35,977 nucleotides of DNA from JBDHTQ01 sp039808765 (lineage in GTDB: Bacteria; Pseudomonadota; Alphaproteobacteria; UBA2400), in the NCBI GenBank assembly GCA_039808765.1, contig JBDHTQ010000012.1, forward strand, positions 1 to 35,977, read 5' to 3'. Under the pieces are notes generated by a model. That model saw nothing but the letters and a program-made list of their open reading frames with translations, ran no database searches and had not been told where the DNA came from. Both the position numbers and the translations under genes were made by a program. Shown here one piece after another: positions 15,255-23,858 of this stretch (position 1 is the first letter of the stretch; the number at the start of each line of letters is the position of its first letter).

Positions 15255-16142
15255 TCAGTTTAATGCATCAAGCAAGTAATCACGAAATGCAATCACCTTT
15301 AACGCATGACGCATCACATCGGTATAAACAAAGAACAAATCATTCTGGGGTGCAGCAATATGGGGGAGAACCTGTATTAATTCCGGGTGAGTTTTTTCGA
15401 AGTAATTGGGCAGGCAGGCGATGCCCTCTTTTTGTAAAACAAGCCCGACCAGAGCTTGAAAAGAATTGACGCGAATATGTGTGCGACGTTGTTCTCCGAG
15501 GGGAACTTCGGCGGATAAAAACCAGTTGGGATTTTCCTTGATATGAATACCCTCATCTGGGAAGGCGAGTAACGCGTGATGATCAAGATCGGAAAGTTTT
15601 TCGGGTGTGCCGTGTGCCGCTAAATAATCCGGGTGGGCATAAAGGTTGAGGGATATACGTAAAAAATGACGACGAATAAGGTTTTCGGTGAGGCGTGAGG
15701 GGAAAATACGCAGAGCGATATCAGCTTCACGCATTGCCAGATCATATTCGCGATCATCCAAAATCAGCGACACATTAATTTTTGGATATTTTTTCTGAAA
15801 ATCAGAAAGGCGTGGGGCGATAATCATCGTGCCGATGCTATGTGTCGCTGTAACACGCAGCAGTCCAGAAGGTTCGTTTCTATTTTCAGTAAGAAGGGTC
15901 TGGGCTTCACGCAATTTTGCGATCATATCTTGCGTTGCTTTTTGCAGTAATTCACCTTGCTCTGTTAAAACGAGGCCGCGGGTGTGTCGAGTAAACAAAA
16001 TAACATTGAGATGGGCTTCAAGATCTGAAATTTGGCGACTGATCGCCGACTGGCTTAAATGCAGCATTTGTCCGGCTTTTGTCAGGCTTCCTGCCAAAGC
16101 AACAGCGTGAAAGATGCGCAGTTTATCCCAGTCGTAGAGCAT
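15255..16142 (-). CDS. LysR-family transcriptional regulator
   Basis: This is a 295-residue DNA-binding regulator. The N-terminal helix-turn-helix is classic: 'LRIFHAVALAGSLTKAGQMLHLSQSAISRQISDLE' (about residues 8-42), followed by 'LFTRHTRGLVLTEQGELL'. The rest is the periplasmic-binding-protein-like effector domain, beginning at 'GLLRVTATHSIGTMIIAPRLSDFQKKYP'. It starts 21 bases after the trxB stop on the same strand, so trxB and this gene are probably co-transcribed, an arrangement I know from other alphaproteobacteria. Control of thioredoxin or redox genes is inferred from position; the ligand is unknown. Confidence 0.92.
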   Translation of the reverse strand: MLYDWDKLRIFHAVALAGSLTKAGQMLHLSQSAISRQISDLEAHLNVILFTRHTRGLVLTEQGELLQKATQDMIAKLREAQTLLTENRNEPSGLLRVTATHSIGTMIIAPRLSDFQKKYPKINVSLILDDREYDLAMREADIALRIFPSRLTENLIRRHFLRISLNLYAHPDYLAAHGTPEKLSDLDHHALLAFPDEGIHIKENPNWFLSAEVPLGEQRRTHIRVNSFQALVGLVLQKEGIACLPNYFEKTHPELIQVLPHIAAPQNDLFFVYTDVMRHALKVIAFRDYLLDALN

Positions 16143-16163
16143 AACAGGCCTTCGTTTTAGATG

Positions 16164-17117
16164 TTAGTCGCCATCGTGTTGTTCGGCAAGAAAGCGCTCT
16201 GCTTCGAGGGCAGCCATGCATCCCATGCCTGCTGCGGTAATGGCTTGACGAAATATTTTGTCTTTTACATCGCCTGCGGCAAAGACCCCATGGATATTTG
16301 TTGCTGTTGAGTCGGAGGCGGTTTTTAAATAGCCTTCATCATCCATCTCAATTTTACCTTTGAACAGGGCTGTTGCGGGATCATGTCCAATGGCGACGAA
16401 GACACCATCCGTTGCAATGGTTGAGAGTGTGCCGTCCTGCGTATCTTTAAGCCGCACAGCATTAACAACAGCTGGTGCGCCTTCGCCCAAAATCTCATCG
16501 ACCGCTTTGTTCCATAGCACCGTGATTTTTGGATTTTTCTTGACGCGATCATGGAGAATTTTCTCTCCCCGAAACGCATCGCGGCGATGGATGATTGTGA
16601 CGTGTTGTGCAATTCCCGCTAGATAAAGAGCCTCTTCCAGAGCGCTATTGCCGCCACCGATCACAACAACATTTTTATTGCGGAAGAAAAAGCCATCGCA
16701 GGTTGCACAGGCTGAAACGCCGGTGCCGCGATACGTTTCTTCACCTTTTACTCCCAGCCATCGTGCTTGGGCACCGGTTGCGATGACAACTGTTTTTGCT
16801 TCGTAAGTATCGCCGCTTTCACCTATCGCACGAAAAGGCGAAGATTGAAAATCAACTTCTTTGATGTGATCGCTAATCAATTGTGCGCCAACGTGTTCGG
16901 CTTGTTTTTGCATTTGCTCCATGAGCCATGGCCCCTGTACAGGCTCAGCAAAACCAGGATAGTTTTCAACATCTGATGTAATTGTCAGTTGTCCACCGGG
17001 CTGCATTCCTTGCACCAGCATTGGCGAAAGATTGGCGCGCGCCCCATAAATGGCCGCTGTGTAACCAGCAGGTCCGCCGCCAATGATCAGCATGTCGGTT
17101 GTCCAATTCTTACCCAT
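16164..17117 (-). CDS. trxB: Thioredoxin-disulfide reductase
   Basis: This 317-residue FAD enzyme transfers electrons from NADPH to thioredoxin in the cytoplasm. It has the FAD-binding 'IIGGGPAGYTAAIYGARA', the redox-active 'ACATCDGFFFRNK' (CATC), the NADPH-binding 'VVVIGGGNSALEEALYLA' with 'HRRD', and the C-terminal FAD motif 'GVFAAGDVKDKIFRQAITAAGMGCMAALEA'. The length is normal. I chose the ATG at 17117, which has GAGGAG 7 bases upstream; a longer frame to 17180 overlaps the neighbouring gene. It starts 28 bases after the ELM1-family gene and belongs to the rpmH-to-lysR run. Confidence 0.97.
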   Translation of the reverse strand: MGKNWTTDMLIIGGGPAGYTAAIYGARANLSPMLVQGMQPGGQLTITSDVENYPGFAEPVQGPWLMEQMQKQAEHVGAQLISDHIKEVDFQSSPFRAIGESGDTYEAKTVVIATGAQARWLGVKGEETYRGTGVSACATCDGFFFRNKNVVVIGGGNSALEEALYLAGIAQHVTIIHRRDAFRGEKILHDRVKKNPKITVLWNKAVDEILGEGAPAVVNAVRLKDTQDGTLSTIATDGVFVAIGHDPATALFKGKIEMDDEGYLKTASDSTATNIHGVFAAGDVKDKIFRQAITAAGMGCMAALEAERFLAEQHDGD

Positions 17118-17145
17118 ATGACATCTCCTCAAGAATATATCGTGT

Positions 17146-18138
17146 TTAAACGTTATACCCTTTTGTGTGTAGAAGGTCACGCACTTGTGCGGCGATATCC
17201 ATCATGGTGGTCAACGTTTGTGTGGAGTTGTGGTCAAGTGTGCCAGCAAAGATTTTTGCGAACCCTCCTGCCAACAATTGATTGATAAACATTTCCTTTT
17301 TTCTGTTACGCCCCTCAAGCGAAAGAATCCATGTTGTGCCAAAGCCTCTGGCTGCCGATTCGCTTAACATGCTGATGCTGTCTGCTGTGACCGCCAAATG
17401 GGTGCAGCAGGCGTATATCCCCTCAATGGGATTATCGCCTTGACCGTTCCAATAATATCCTTTTCGCTTAGTTATGGCCTTTTCGATTAGCTGGGCGATG
17501 GCGGGTTCAGTTCGGCGAGAGCATGTTGCAATAAGGGGGAGGTTGGCTTGCTCACATGCGGCAATGTATGGTTCAATCATGGTTAAAAACGATGAGTGTG
17601 AAATTTTTAAACCGTTACCCGAGCCTCCTACCAGTAATCCTGCATAAGGCCCTTCAGGTAAACCGAGGGATTGAAATTTATGCTGCCAGTGGGCGCATTT
17701 GGACAAAAGTTTTTGTGCATCCACGCGATGAAGCGCTCCAATGCACGAGATCACATTGTTGCCTCTCATCTGATCATGTGCGGGTACAATTTGCAAATCG
17801 AAATGTCGAGAATCAATACCTGCTTTTAGTATTTGAATACAAAAAGTTTTGTTACCACTGGCTTTTTTTATCGCCAGTGCGGCCATCGCGGGCGTACGTC
17901 CGGCGGTGAGCAACAGATCAGGCCACGGATCATCGCGCGGCAGATTTTTAAAAGCACGAAGCGGTACAGTGCGTAGTAACCAGGGTGATAAACTCTTCCA
18001 TGGCTGGCACGCGGAAATCGTAAAAATCTGATATGGCAATCCAAGCGCTTCTGCCAACCCGACACAATGATTTTCGCTGCCTTTACGGCCGTCTGAGACA
18101 ATCCAGCAGCGTAAAGATGCATCCGTCATCATTGTCAC
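17146..18138 (-). CDS. ELM1-family (DUF1022) protein
   Basis: This 330-residue protein matches the family annotated 'mitochondrial fission ELM1', after a plant protein. In bacteria its role is unknown; some members look like nucleotide-sugar-dependent glycosyltransferases. Recognisable parts are 'WIVSDGRKGSENHCVGLAEALG', 'LLLTAGRTPAMAALAI', 'GLLVGGSGNGLKIS' and 'VTADSISMLSESAARG'. The last of these resembles the donor-binding region of GT-B enzymes. The start directly abuts the engB stop: GTG at 18138, with in-frame ATGs at 18132 and 18129, so the exact start is uncertain by a few residues. Confidence 0.85.
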   Translation of the reverse strand: MTMMTDASLRCWIVSDGRKGSENHCVGLAEALGLPYQIFTISACQPWKSLSPWLLRTVPLRAFKNLPRDDPWPDLLLTAGRTPAMAALAIKKASGNKTFCIQILKAGIDSRHFDLQIVPAHDQMRGNNVISCIGALHRVDAQKLLSKCAHWQHKFQSLGLPEGPYAGLLVGGSGNGLKISHSSFLTMIEPYIAACEQANLPLIATCSRRTEPAIAQLIEKAITKRKGYYWNGQGDNPIEGIYACCTHLAVTADSISMLSESAARGFGTTWILSLEGRNRKKEMFINQLLAGGFAKIFAGTLDHNSTQTLTTMMDIAAQVRDLLHTKGYNV

Positions 18139-18789
18139 TTATGGGTTTGCAAAGGATGCTAACAATGCCCGCAAATCTTCTACACCGCGACCACTGCGGC
18201 TGGACGTCACCACAATCTCGGGAAAAGCTGCAGCATGTTTTTTCAATCGCAGGGTGGTTTCGAGAATGATTTGGTCAAGCTGCTCATTTTTACAATCATC
18301 AGCCTTGGTCAAAATCACTTGATAGCTGACGGCGGCTGTATCCAGCATTTCCATTACGGCGATATCGTTTTCTTTAAAGCCGTGGCGGCCATCAATTAAA
18401 AGGCATACCCGCTGCAGAGAAACACGGCCCCGTAGATATGCACCAATCATTTGATGCCAGCCGACAACTTTTTTCTTTGATACTTGCGCGTGACCATAAC
18501 CGGGAAGATCAACCAAGGTGAGTCTTTGCCCCAGATTAAAGAAATTGAGCTGCTGGGTTCTGCCCGGGGTGTGCGAAACGCGAGCCAGTGTTTTTCTGCC
18601 TGTCAGTGCGTTAACGAGACTGCTTTTTCCGACATTTGAACGACCTGCAAATGCAATTTCCGGCAAACCGATGGGGGGCAGATTGTCTTCACGCTCTGCT
18701 CCCCAAAAAAAATCACATGATTGCGCAAAAAGATAACGTCCCCGCTCAATACTTTGAGCATCCAAAGGTACATCAGCGGAAGGCGTCAT
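18139..18789 (-). CDS. engB: Ribosome-biogenesis GTPase EngB (YihA/YsxC)
   Basis: This 216-residue GTPase is needed for large-ribosomal-subunit assembly. The G motifs are intact: the P-loop G49-R-S-N-V-G-K55-S56 (G1), 'TPGRTQ' (G2), 'DLPGYG' (G3) and 'TKAD' (G4). An N-terminal extension of about 40 residues is usual in proteobacteria. It follows yidC by 12 bases, the common rnpA-yidC-engB order of alphaproteobacteria. Confidence 0.96.
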   Translation of the reverse strand: MTPSADVPLDAQSIERGRYLFAQSCDFFWGAEREDNLPPIGLPEIAFAGRSNVGKSSLVNALTGRKTLARVSHTPGRTQQLNFFNLGQRLTLVDLPGYGHAQVSKKKVVGWHQMIGAYLRGRVSLQRVCLLIDGRHGFKENDIAVMEMLDTAAVSYQVILTKADDCKNEQLDQIILETTLRLKKHAAAFPEIVVTSSRSGRGVEDLRALLASFANP

Positions 18790-18801
18790 CGTTTTGTATC
18801 C

Positions 18802-20541
18802 TTAATTAAATGTGCGCACATGCATGCGGTGCATGATGACGTATTGTTGAGCAATGGAAAGCATATTACTCCATGTCCAGTACATCACCAACCCTGCAGG
18901 GAACGACGACATGGTGACCATCAAAATCCATGGCATTGCCCCGAAGATAAATTTTTGCGCTGCATCAGTTGGCGGCGGATTCATGCGCATTTGCAGTGCC
19001 ATGGTCAACGCCATCAAAATAGGCCATGCACCAAGATGCATGAAGGCGGGGTGATCCCAAGGGAGATAGCCAAACAGTGTAAAGATGTTAGTGACATCCA
19101 TGTTGGACAAGTCATTGACCCACGTAAAGGCGACGTGCCTCATTTCGATGTTAATCGAGATAACGCGGTAGAGCGAAAAGAAAATCGGGATCTGAATGAA
19201 CAATGGCCACAATCCCGATAAGGGGTTGACGTTTTCAGCCTTGTAAAGAGACAGAATTTCTTTGCTGATGCGTTGCTGGTCATCGGCATAGGTTTGACGA
19301 ATTTCGATGATTTTTGGCGTCAATTTTTTCATTTTGGCCATCGAAACATACGAACGGTCTGCAAGTGGGAAAAGCGCCAGTTTAACGAGAACGGTAAAAG
19401 CTAAAATCGCGTAACCAAAATTCCCTAAGAGGTTGGCAAGAATATCCAGCGCATAGAAAAACGGCTTGGTGATAAAATACAGCCAACCGAAATCAATGGC
19501 TAAATCAAAGTGCGGAATATTGAGATCTTTTGTATAAGCATCAAGCGTGCGTACTTCCTTTGCGCCGGCAAAAAAGCGATTGGTCATCGTGGTGCTATCA
19601 CCAGCGGCAATCGTCACGCCTTGACCAAAGAAGTCGGTTTGGAAACGATTTTCTGCGACGCGTTTTGCATTCATCACACGGGCTGTGATGCTGGTGCTTT
19701 GGTCGGGTACCAAAGCAACCAGCCAGTACTTATCACTAAAGCCAAGCCAACCTCCCATCGATGACCATTTCATTACGCCCGCTTCGAGCACGTTTTTATA
19801 CTTTTTCTGTTCAAAGACGTTGTTATAAACGCCTAAGGGGCCGGTATGGCCATACTCAAAGCCCTGATTCAGATCAATGGCGCGCGAGATGAGCCCGAAG
19901 GGACGAAGCGTTACGATTTTATTTGATGTGTTCACGACTTTGTCCTGAACGGTGAACATGTATTTATCATCGATCGAGATTGTTCGTTCAAAACGCAACC
20001 CCTGACCATTCTCCCATGACAGAACAAGGGGATGCTCCTGTGTGAGAGTGAGTTCGCTTGCCGCCCACAATGTTTGAGCATTGGGTACATTCAAACCGGC
20101 TTCGCTGACCCAACCAAATTCGGCATAGTAGGGAAACTCTGTGCCAGACGGGGTCATCAGTGTGATTTCGGGTGAGTCTGATTTTACTGTTTCGCGATAA
20201 TTTGCCAGTGTCAAATCATCAAAACGCGCGCCGCGCAAGTTGATGGTTCCATGCAAGGAAGGTGTCGAAATTTTGGCCCGTTCACCTTGTGTATTGCTGA
20301 TAATGGTGGTGCGATTTTGCACGGGCGCCGGAATGTCCATAGACGGCCCTTGCTCGCTTGCTGCGATCAGATCATTGTTCTGCTCGGAAATGATGCGGGC
20401 TTGCTCTTGCTTCATTCTTTCACGATGGGGGGCTTCAACGAAGATTTGCCAGCCGATCAGCACGAACAAGGATAGGACAATGGCTACGACAATATTTTTT
20501 GTATCGCGCGGATCATGAGAGGGGTGAGGCTTGACTGACAT
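18802..20541 (-). CDS. yidC: Membrane protein insertase YidC
   Basis: This 579-residue protein inserts and folds inner-membrane proteins, alone or with SecYEG. It is the Gram-negative form. The N-terminal membrane anchor ('NIVVAIVLSLFVLIGWQIFVEAP') is followed by a large periplasmic P1 domain (to about residue 340) and the conserved five-helix core. The core includes 'FFYALDILANLLGNFGYAILAFTVLVKLALFPL', 'MAKMKKLTPKIIEIRQTYADD' and the end 'FPAGLVMYWTWSNMLSIAQQYVI'. It lies 125 bases downstream of rnpA. The small yidD gene often found between them is absent. Confidence 0.97.
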   Translation of the reverse strand: MSVKPHPSHDPRDTKNIVVAIVLSLFVLIGWQIFVEAPHRERMKQEQARIISEQNNDLIAASEQGPSMDIPAPVQNRTTIISNTQGERAKISTPSLHGTINLRGARFDDLTLANYRETVKSDSPEITLMTPSGTEFPYYAEFGWVSEAGLNVPNAQTLWAASELTLTQEHPLVLSWENGQGLRFERTISIDDKYMFTVQDKVVNTSNKIVTLRPFGLISRAIDLNQGFEYGHTGPLGVYNNVFEQKKYKNVLEAGVMKWSSMGGWLGFSDKYWLVALVPDQSTSITARVMNAKRVAENRFQTDFFGQGVTIAAGDSTTMTNRFFAGAKEVRTLDAYTKDLNIPHFDLAIDFGWLYFITKPFFYALDILANLLGNFGYAILAFTVLVKLALFPLADRSYVSMAKMKKLTPKIIEIRQTYADDQQRISKEILSLYKAENVNPLSGLWPLFIQIPIFFSLYRVISINIEMRHVAFTWVNDLSNMDVTNIFTLFGYLPWDHPAFMHLGAWPILMALTMALQMRMNPPPTDAAQKFIFGAMPWILMVTMSSFPAGLVMYWTWSNMLSIAQQYVIMHRMHVRTFN

Positions 20542-20666
20542 TTGTATCCTTCAGAGGTTTTGAATAAGGAAGGTATTCCCAGCAGGAACATGAAGCAAGA
20601 TGCATACGCAAAGATTACATTTCTTGCAAGCAGCACATCATCATTTTTTCTAAAAATTAAGGTGAT

Positions 20667-21152
20667 TTATGAGGCTGCTTTGTTTTTAAGACGAGAAAGG
20701 GACCACCGTAAATCCTGTTTCAGGTCATCAAAGGGGCGAGTTAGTGTTACTTTTGGGCGCGCGATGATCACGATATCACAGGGAGGAAGTTGGGCGTGCG
20801 GCAAAATTTCTTCGGCGACGGCACGCAAGCGGCGACGCACGCGGTTGCGGATCACGGCATTGCCGATTTTCTTGGAAGCGGTTAGCCCGTAACGAATATC
20901 AGCACAAGGGAGACAACGTCCGGGGGGACGTGAGAGAGAAGGGGTAGCGGTAATGTTCCGAGAAATCACTGATTCTGCAATAGCGGACGATTGAACTGTG
21001 GTTGTGGTGGAGTCGACATCAAGCAAAGGGGGAGCAGAAAGGGTAGGGCGGGGCAAAAATTGCACAATCATACCCGGCGCAACCCATTTGCGACCGTTAT
21101 TGGTGAGGGCGACAAATTCACAGCGCCGGAGCAGATGTCCGACAAGCACCAC
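20667..21152 (-). CDS. rnpA: Ribonuclease P protein component with an insertion
   Basis: This is the protein subunit of RNase P, which trims the 5' end of tRNA precursors. The RNA-binding signature is intact: 'YGLTASKKIGNAVIRNRVRRRLRAVAEE' (residues 88-115). The N-terminal block 'RRCEFVALTNNGRKWVAPGMIVQFLPRP' is also normal. Between them lies an insertion of about 45 residues (37-84) rich in Ser, Thr and Pro, giving 161 residues where relatives usually have 110-130. It starts at GTG 21152, directly abutting the rpmH stop. Next downstream is yidC. Confidence 0.93.
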   Translation of the reverse strand: MVLVGHLLRRCEFVALTNNGRKWVAPGMIVQFLPRPTLSAPPLLDVDSTTTTVQSSAIAESVISRNITATPSLSRPPGRCLPCADIRYGLTASKKIGNAVIRNRVRRRLRAVAEEILPHAQLPPCDIVIIARPKVTLTRPFDDLKQDLRWSLSRLKNKAAS

Positions 21153-21287
21153 TTAAGCGCAAAGCCGCTTACGGCCTTTCGCACGACGGCTGGCCAAAAC
21201 AGCGCGACCGCCGCGTGTGGCCATGCGTGAACGGAATCCGTGACGATGTTTTCTAACTAATTTACTGGGTTGGTAGGTCCGCTTCAC
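21153..21287 (-). CDS. rpmH: Ribosomal protein bL34
   Basis: This 44-residue protein is too short for the usual ORF cut-off. It reads VKRTYQPSKLVRKHRHGFRS... and ends 'KGRKRLCA', matching bL34 over its full length. It begins with GTG, and GGAG lies 7 bases upstream. It heads the rpmH-rnpA-yidC run. Confidence 0.97.
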   Translation of the reverse strand: MKRTYQPSKLVRKHRHGFRSRMATRGGRAVLASRRAKGRKRLCA

Positions 21288-21323
21288 AGCACTTCTCCAT
21301 AACTAAAACGCTTGTAGGTCGCG

Positions 21324-21353
21324 GTTATAAGCGCTTTGGGGCGCGCGAGTCAA
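21324..21353 (-). promoter_or_regulatory. Promoter of the rpmH-rnpA-yidC operon
   Basis: On the minus strand TTGACT (21348-21353) is followed after 18 bases by TATAAC (21324-21329), close to the sigma-70 consensus. It lies about 37 bases upstream of the rpmH start. A further TATAAT sits just upstream and may be a second promoter. Confidence 0.6.
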
Positions 21354-21462
21354 GATTATAGTCGGTGGTGAGGGCAATTTTTTAGCGCAAGTTTTTCGTT
21401 CTGGCCAAAAAAACGCAAAAAAATCGGCGACGACAGGATTAATCTCCATTAAAGTGTTGAGC

Positions 21463-22617
21463 ATGAAGGTATCCTCACATCCCCTTTACGCTGGCTTTAA
21501 CGTTCCGATGGCAGCATTTGTCAGCAAGGCTTTCGGCATCGCTTTTCTTAACATCATCACAATTGGGCTTTATAAGCCTTACGGGTTAACCGCCACGCGC
21601 CGTATGCTTTATAATAATATCTGGTTAGGTGGCGAGGCGATGCACTATCATGGCACCCCCCGCGGGCTAAGTCAGGTGACTTTTTATCCCTCGCTGGTCT
21701 TTCTTTTTATGGTGCTGGTGCCGGGTGTTTTGCAGTTTTACATGGATTTTTTCTGGATTGCGACCACATCCATTCTGCAATTTCTGGGTGTGATCTACTT
21801 TTATCATTACCTGTACTATCGAAACAAACAGTATGAATGGTCACAATTGACCTGGCGCACTCTCTTTCTCAACCTGAATGGGTCGGCGATTCGCTATGCC
21901 AATAGAGCTTTTTTGATGCAAGGGGCGCAGTTTTTGTCGTTCGGATTGTTGGCGCCTCTCCGCAGGCGGATACTTGCTCATTATCTTTACAACAACGCAA
22001 CACTGGGGCGCTGGTTTTTAAGCCTTCGCTTGCCGTTAGGGCGCTTGTACATGTCCTTTCTTCTCGGTTGGGTGTTGAGCGTGATCGGCGCGTGCGTTGC
22101 GGGGTGGTATTACTGGCGAGCAGCTGTTCTTCCTGTTCAAAATGTTTTGAATGGGGGTGAGGCTGATTTATCCCTTGCAAATAATGTTGATGCCGATGCT
22201 TTTAGCGCTGCGAGTGGCATAGGGGGGGCGGTTGATCCGGCAACATTGGCCCAAATCGGAACGTTTGTTAATGCAATCACCCTAGCGTTTGTGCTTTATC
22301 CTGCGTGGATGGTGTGGCGAAAAGCGGTTTTTGCGTATTATGAAAGTCTATGGCATAGCACTTTGGCTGATCACCTTGAGTGTCCGGCTTTCACGCTTCG
22401 GTATGATGCAACAGAAATTAAGAATCTCTGCATCGACAGTTTGGCTTTTTTCATCAACTTCAGTACGGCGAATTTGTTTCGTCCTTTTTCAACCTATCTG
22501 AGGTTTCGTGCTCTTTGCCGAAGTTACGTGGTGATTCTCAATACTGAGAATGTAAAAATTGTGTCTGATACGTCAACTCTTTCGCCCCAGCTTCAGAATG
22601 GCGCCTCGGCAAGCTAA
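21463..22617 (+). CDS. DUF898 (YjgN-like) membrane protein
   Basis: This is a polytopic membrane protein of 384 residues of unknown function. The signature 'TIGLYKPYGLTATRRMLYNNIWLGGEAMHYHGTP' is typical of DUF898. It is followed by several hydrophobic segments ('TFYPSLVFLFMVLVPGVLQFYM', 'TTSILQFLGVIYFYHYLYY', 'LLGWVLSVIGACVAGWYYW', 'FVNAITLAFVLYPAWMVW'). The start may be the ATG at 21463 or a GTG at 21454; neither has a strong ribosome-binding site. It probably forms a unit with the exported protein 58 bases downstream, a pairing I have seen elsewhere. Confidence 0.85.
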   Translation: MKVSSHPLYAGFNVPMAAFVSKAFGIAFLNIITIGLYKPYGLTATRRMLYNNIWLGGEAMHYHGTPRGLSQVTFYPSLVFLFMVLVPGVLQFYMDFFWIATTSILQFLGVIYFYHYLYYRNKQYEWSQLTWRTLFLNLNGSAIRYANRAFLMQGAQFLSFGLLAPLRRRILAHYLYNNATLGRWFLSLRLPLGRLYMSFLLGWVLSVIGACVAGWYYWRAAVLPVQNVLNGGEADLSLANNVDADAFSAASGIGGAVDPATLAQIGTFVNAITLAFVLYPAWMVWRKAVFAYYESLWHSTLADHLECPAFTLRYDATEIKNLCIDSLAFFINFSTANLFRPFSTYLRFRALCRSYVVILNTENVKIVSDTSTLSPQLQNGASAS

Positions 22618-22675
22618 AAAACGCAGAGGTGGTGGCAACGCTTGCATTCTCAAGCACAAGCCCTAAACTGGGGGC

Positions 22676-23401
22676 ATGCTACGTTTCTTTGCTCGCTCTT
22701 TTCTCACACTTGCGTTGGCTTTTGCTTCGATCTCGCCAGCGTGGGCTTCGAGTGATAAGGCGCAGCTTGACGTGATTGGCTTTTCACCTGATGGCCGATT
22801 CTTTGCTTTCGAGCAATCCGGAACATTACCGCAAAGCCATCAGGGATATGCCGAACTGTATGTGGTGGACACTAATTCTAATGCTTGGGTTGTGGGCACC
22901 CCCATAAAGATTCGCAGTCACGAACAGCAGGGCGGTGTTAAACATGCTCTTGATATTCTTGATGATCAGTCGGCACGCCTTTTGCGGCGGCTTGGTCTCA
23001 ATCGTGCGATTGAGGGGGTTGCCTTTGTGCCAAAAGATAAAACCTCGCTGGCTTTTTCTTTGCCATGGGGTGAGGCTGCATCACTTCGGCTGATGATTCG
23101 TGGCGATTTGGCTGCGCCGGGGTGCCCTTTAAGCATTCCGATGTTGCGCGGTGCGGTGCAAGGCTTTCATTTGTTGTTACAACGTCCGACCATCGTTTCT
23201 GTTTTATACAGTGATAAAATGGTGCCGCGGGAGCGAGGCTGCGTTTTGTCGTATGGTTTTATGAGTGCCTATACTAAAATGCGGGGCAATGAAGCCATTC
23301 TTGCAGCGATTATTTCATATCAAGAAAAAACCAGCCATGATGATGAACGGACCCGGTATATGGCTATTACAAGTATTGTGAGTGCCCCACGTCGACTTTA
23401 A
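22676..23401 (+). CDS. DUF2259 exported protein
   Basis: This 241-residue secreted protein has a cleavable signal peptide (MLRFFARSFLTLALAFASISPAWA, cleavage probably after Ala24). The mature start ('LDVIGFSPDGRFFAFEQSG') and 'YAELYVVDTNSNAWVVGTPI' match DUF2259, a predicted periplasmic family with beta-propeller-like repeats. Its function is unknown. It follows the DUF898 gene on the same strand and precedes apaG. Confidence 0.8.
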   Translation: MLRFFARSFLTLALAFASISPAWASSDKAQLDVIGFSPDGRFFAFEQSGTLPQSHQGYAELYVVDTNSNAWVVGTPIKIRSHEQQGGVKHALDILDDQSARLLRRLGLNRAIEGVAFVPKDKTSLAFSLPWGEAASLRLMIRGDLAAPGCPLSIPMLRGAVQGFHLLLQRPTIVSVLYSDKMVPRERGCVLSYGFMSAYTKMRGNEAILAAIISYQEKTSHDDERTRYMAITSIVSAPRRL

Positions 23402-23423
23402 TTATTTTTATAAAGGTATAATC

Positions 23424-23840
23424 ATGACAGATATTGACACTGAAAAAACATACACAGCCACCACTCGTGCAATTCGTGTAACCGTTGAGCCGTATTATCT
23501 GGAAGACCAATCACAACCTGATGATGATTGCTTTGTGTGGGCTTATCACATCACCATTGAAAATATGGGAGATGAAACGGTGATTCTGCGTCATCGCTAT
23601 TGGAAGATTACCGATTCACATGGCCGCGTGCAGGAAGTGCGTGGCCCCGGTGTGGTTGGTGAGCAGCCGGTTTTGAATCCAGGCGGTGTTTTTGAGTATA
23701 CAAGCGGTGCTCCTTTGGATACCCCCTCAGCGATTATTGTCGGTGCGTATGAAATGGAGACCAGCCGGGGTGAATCCTTTCAGGTCACAATTCCGGCGTT
23801 TTCACTGGATAGCCCATTTCTGCCTATTCAGCGTCATTAA
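23424..23840 (+). CDS. apaG: ApaG/CorD protein
   Basis: This 138-residue fibronectin-III-like protein is associated with magnesium and cobalt handling and with dinucleotide polyphosphate metabolism; its exact role is unsettled. Family motifs are clear: 'TRAIRVTVEPYYLEDQS', 'FVWAYHITIENMGDETVILRHRYWKITD', 'VRGPGVVGEQPVLNPGGVFEYTSGAPL' and 'FQVTIPAFSLDSP'. The length is typical. I used the ATG at 23424 instead of the longer frame from 23382, which overlaps the previous gene. Confidence 0.95.
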   Translation: MTDIDTEKTYTATTRAIRVTVEPYYLEDQSQPDDDCFVWAYHITIENMGDETVILRHRYWKITDSHGRVQEVRGPGVVGEQPVLNPGGVFEYTSGAPLDTPSAIIVGAYEMETSRGESFQVTIPAFSLDSPFLPIQRH

Positions 23841-23858
23841 AAAAAGGCTGATGATAGG

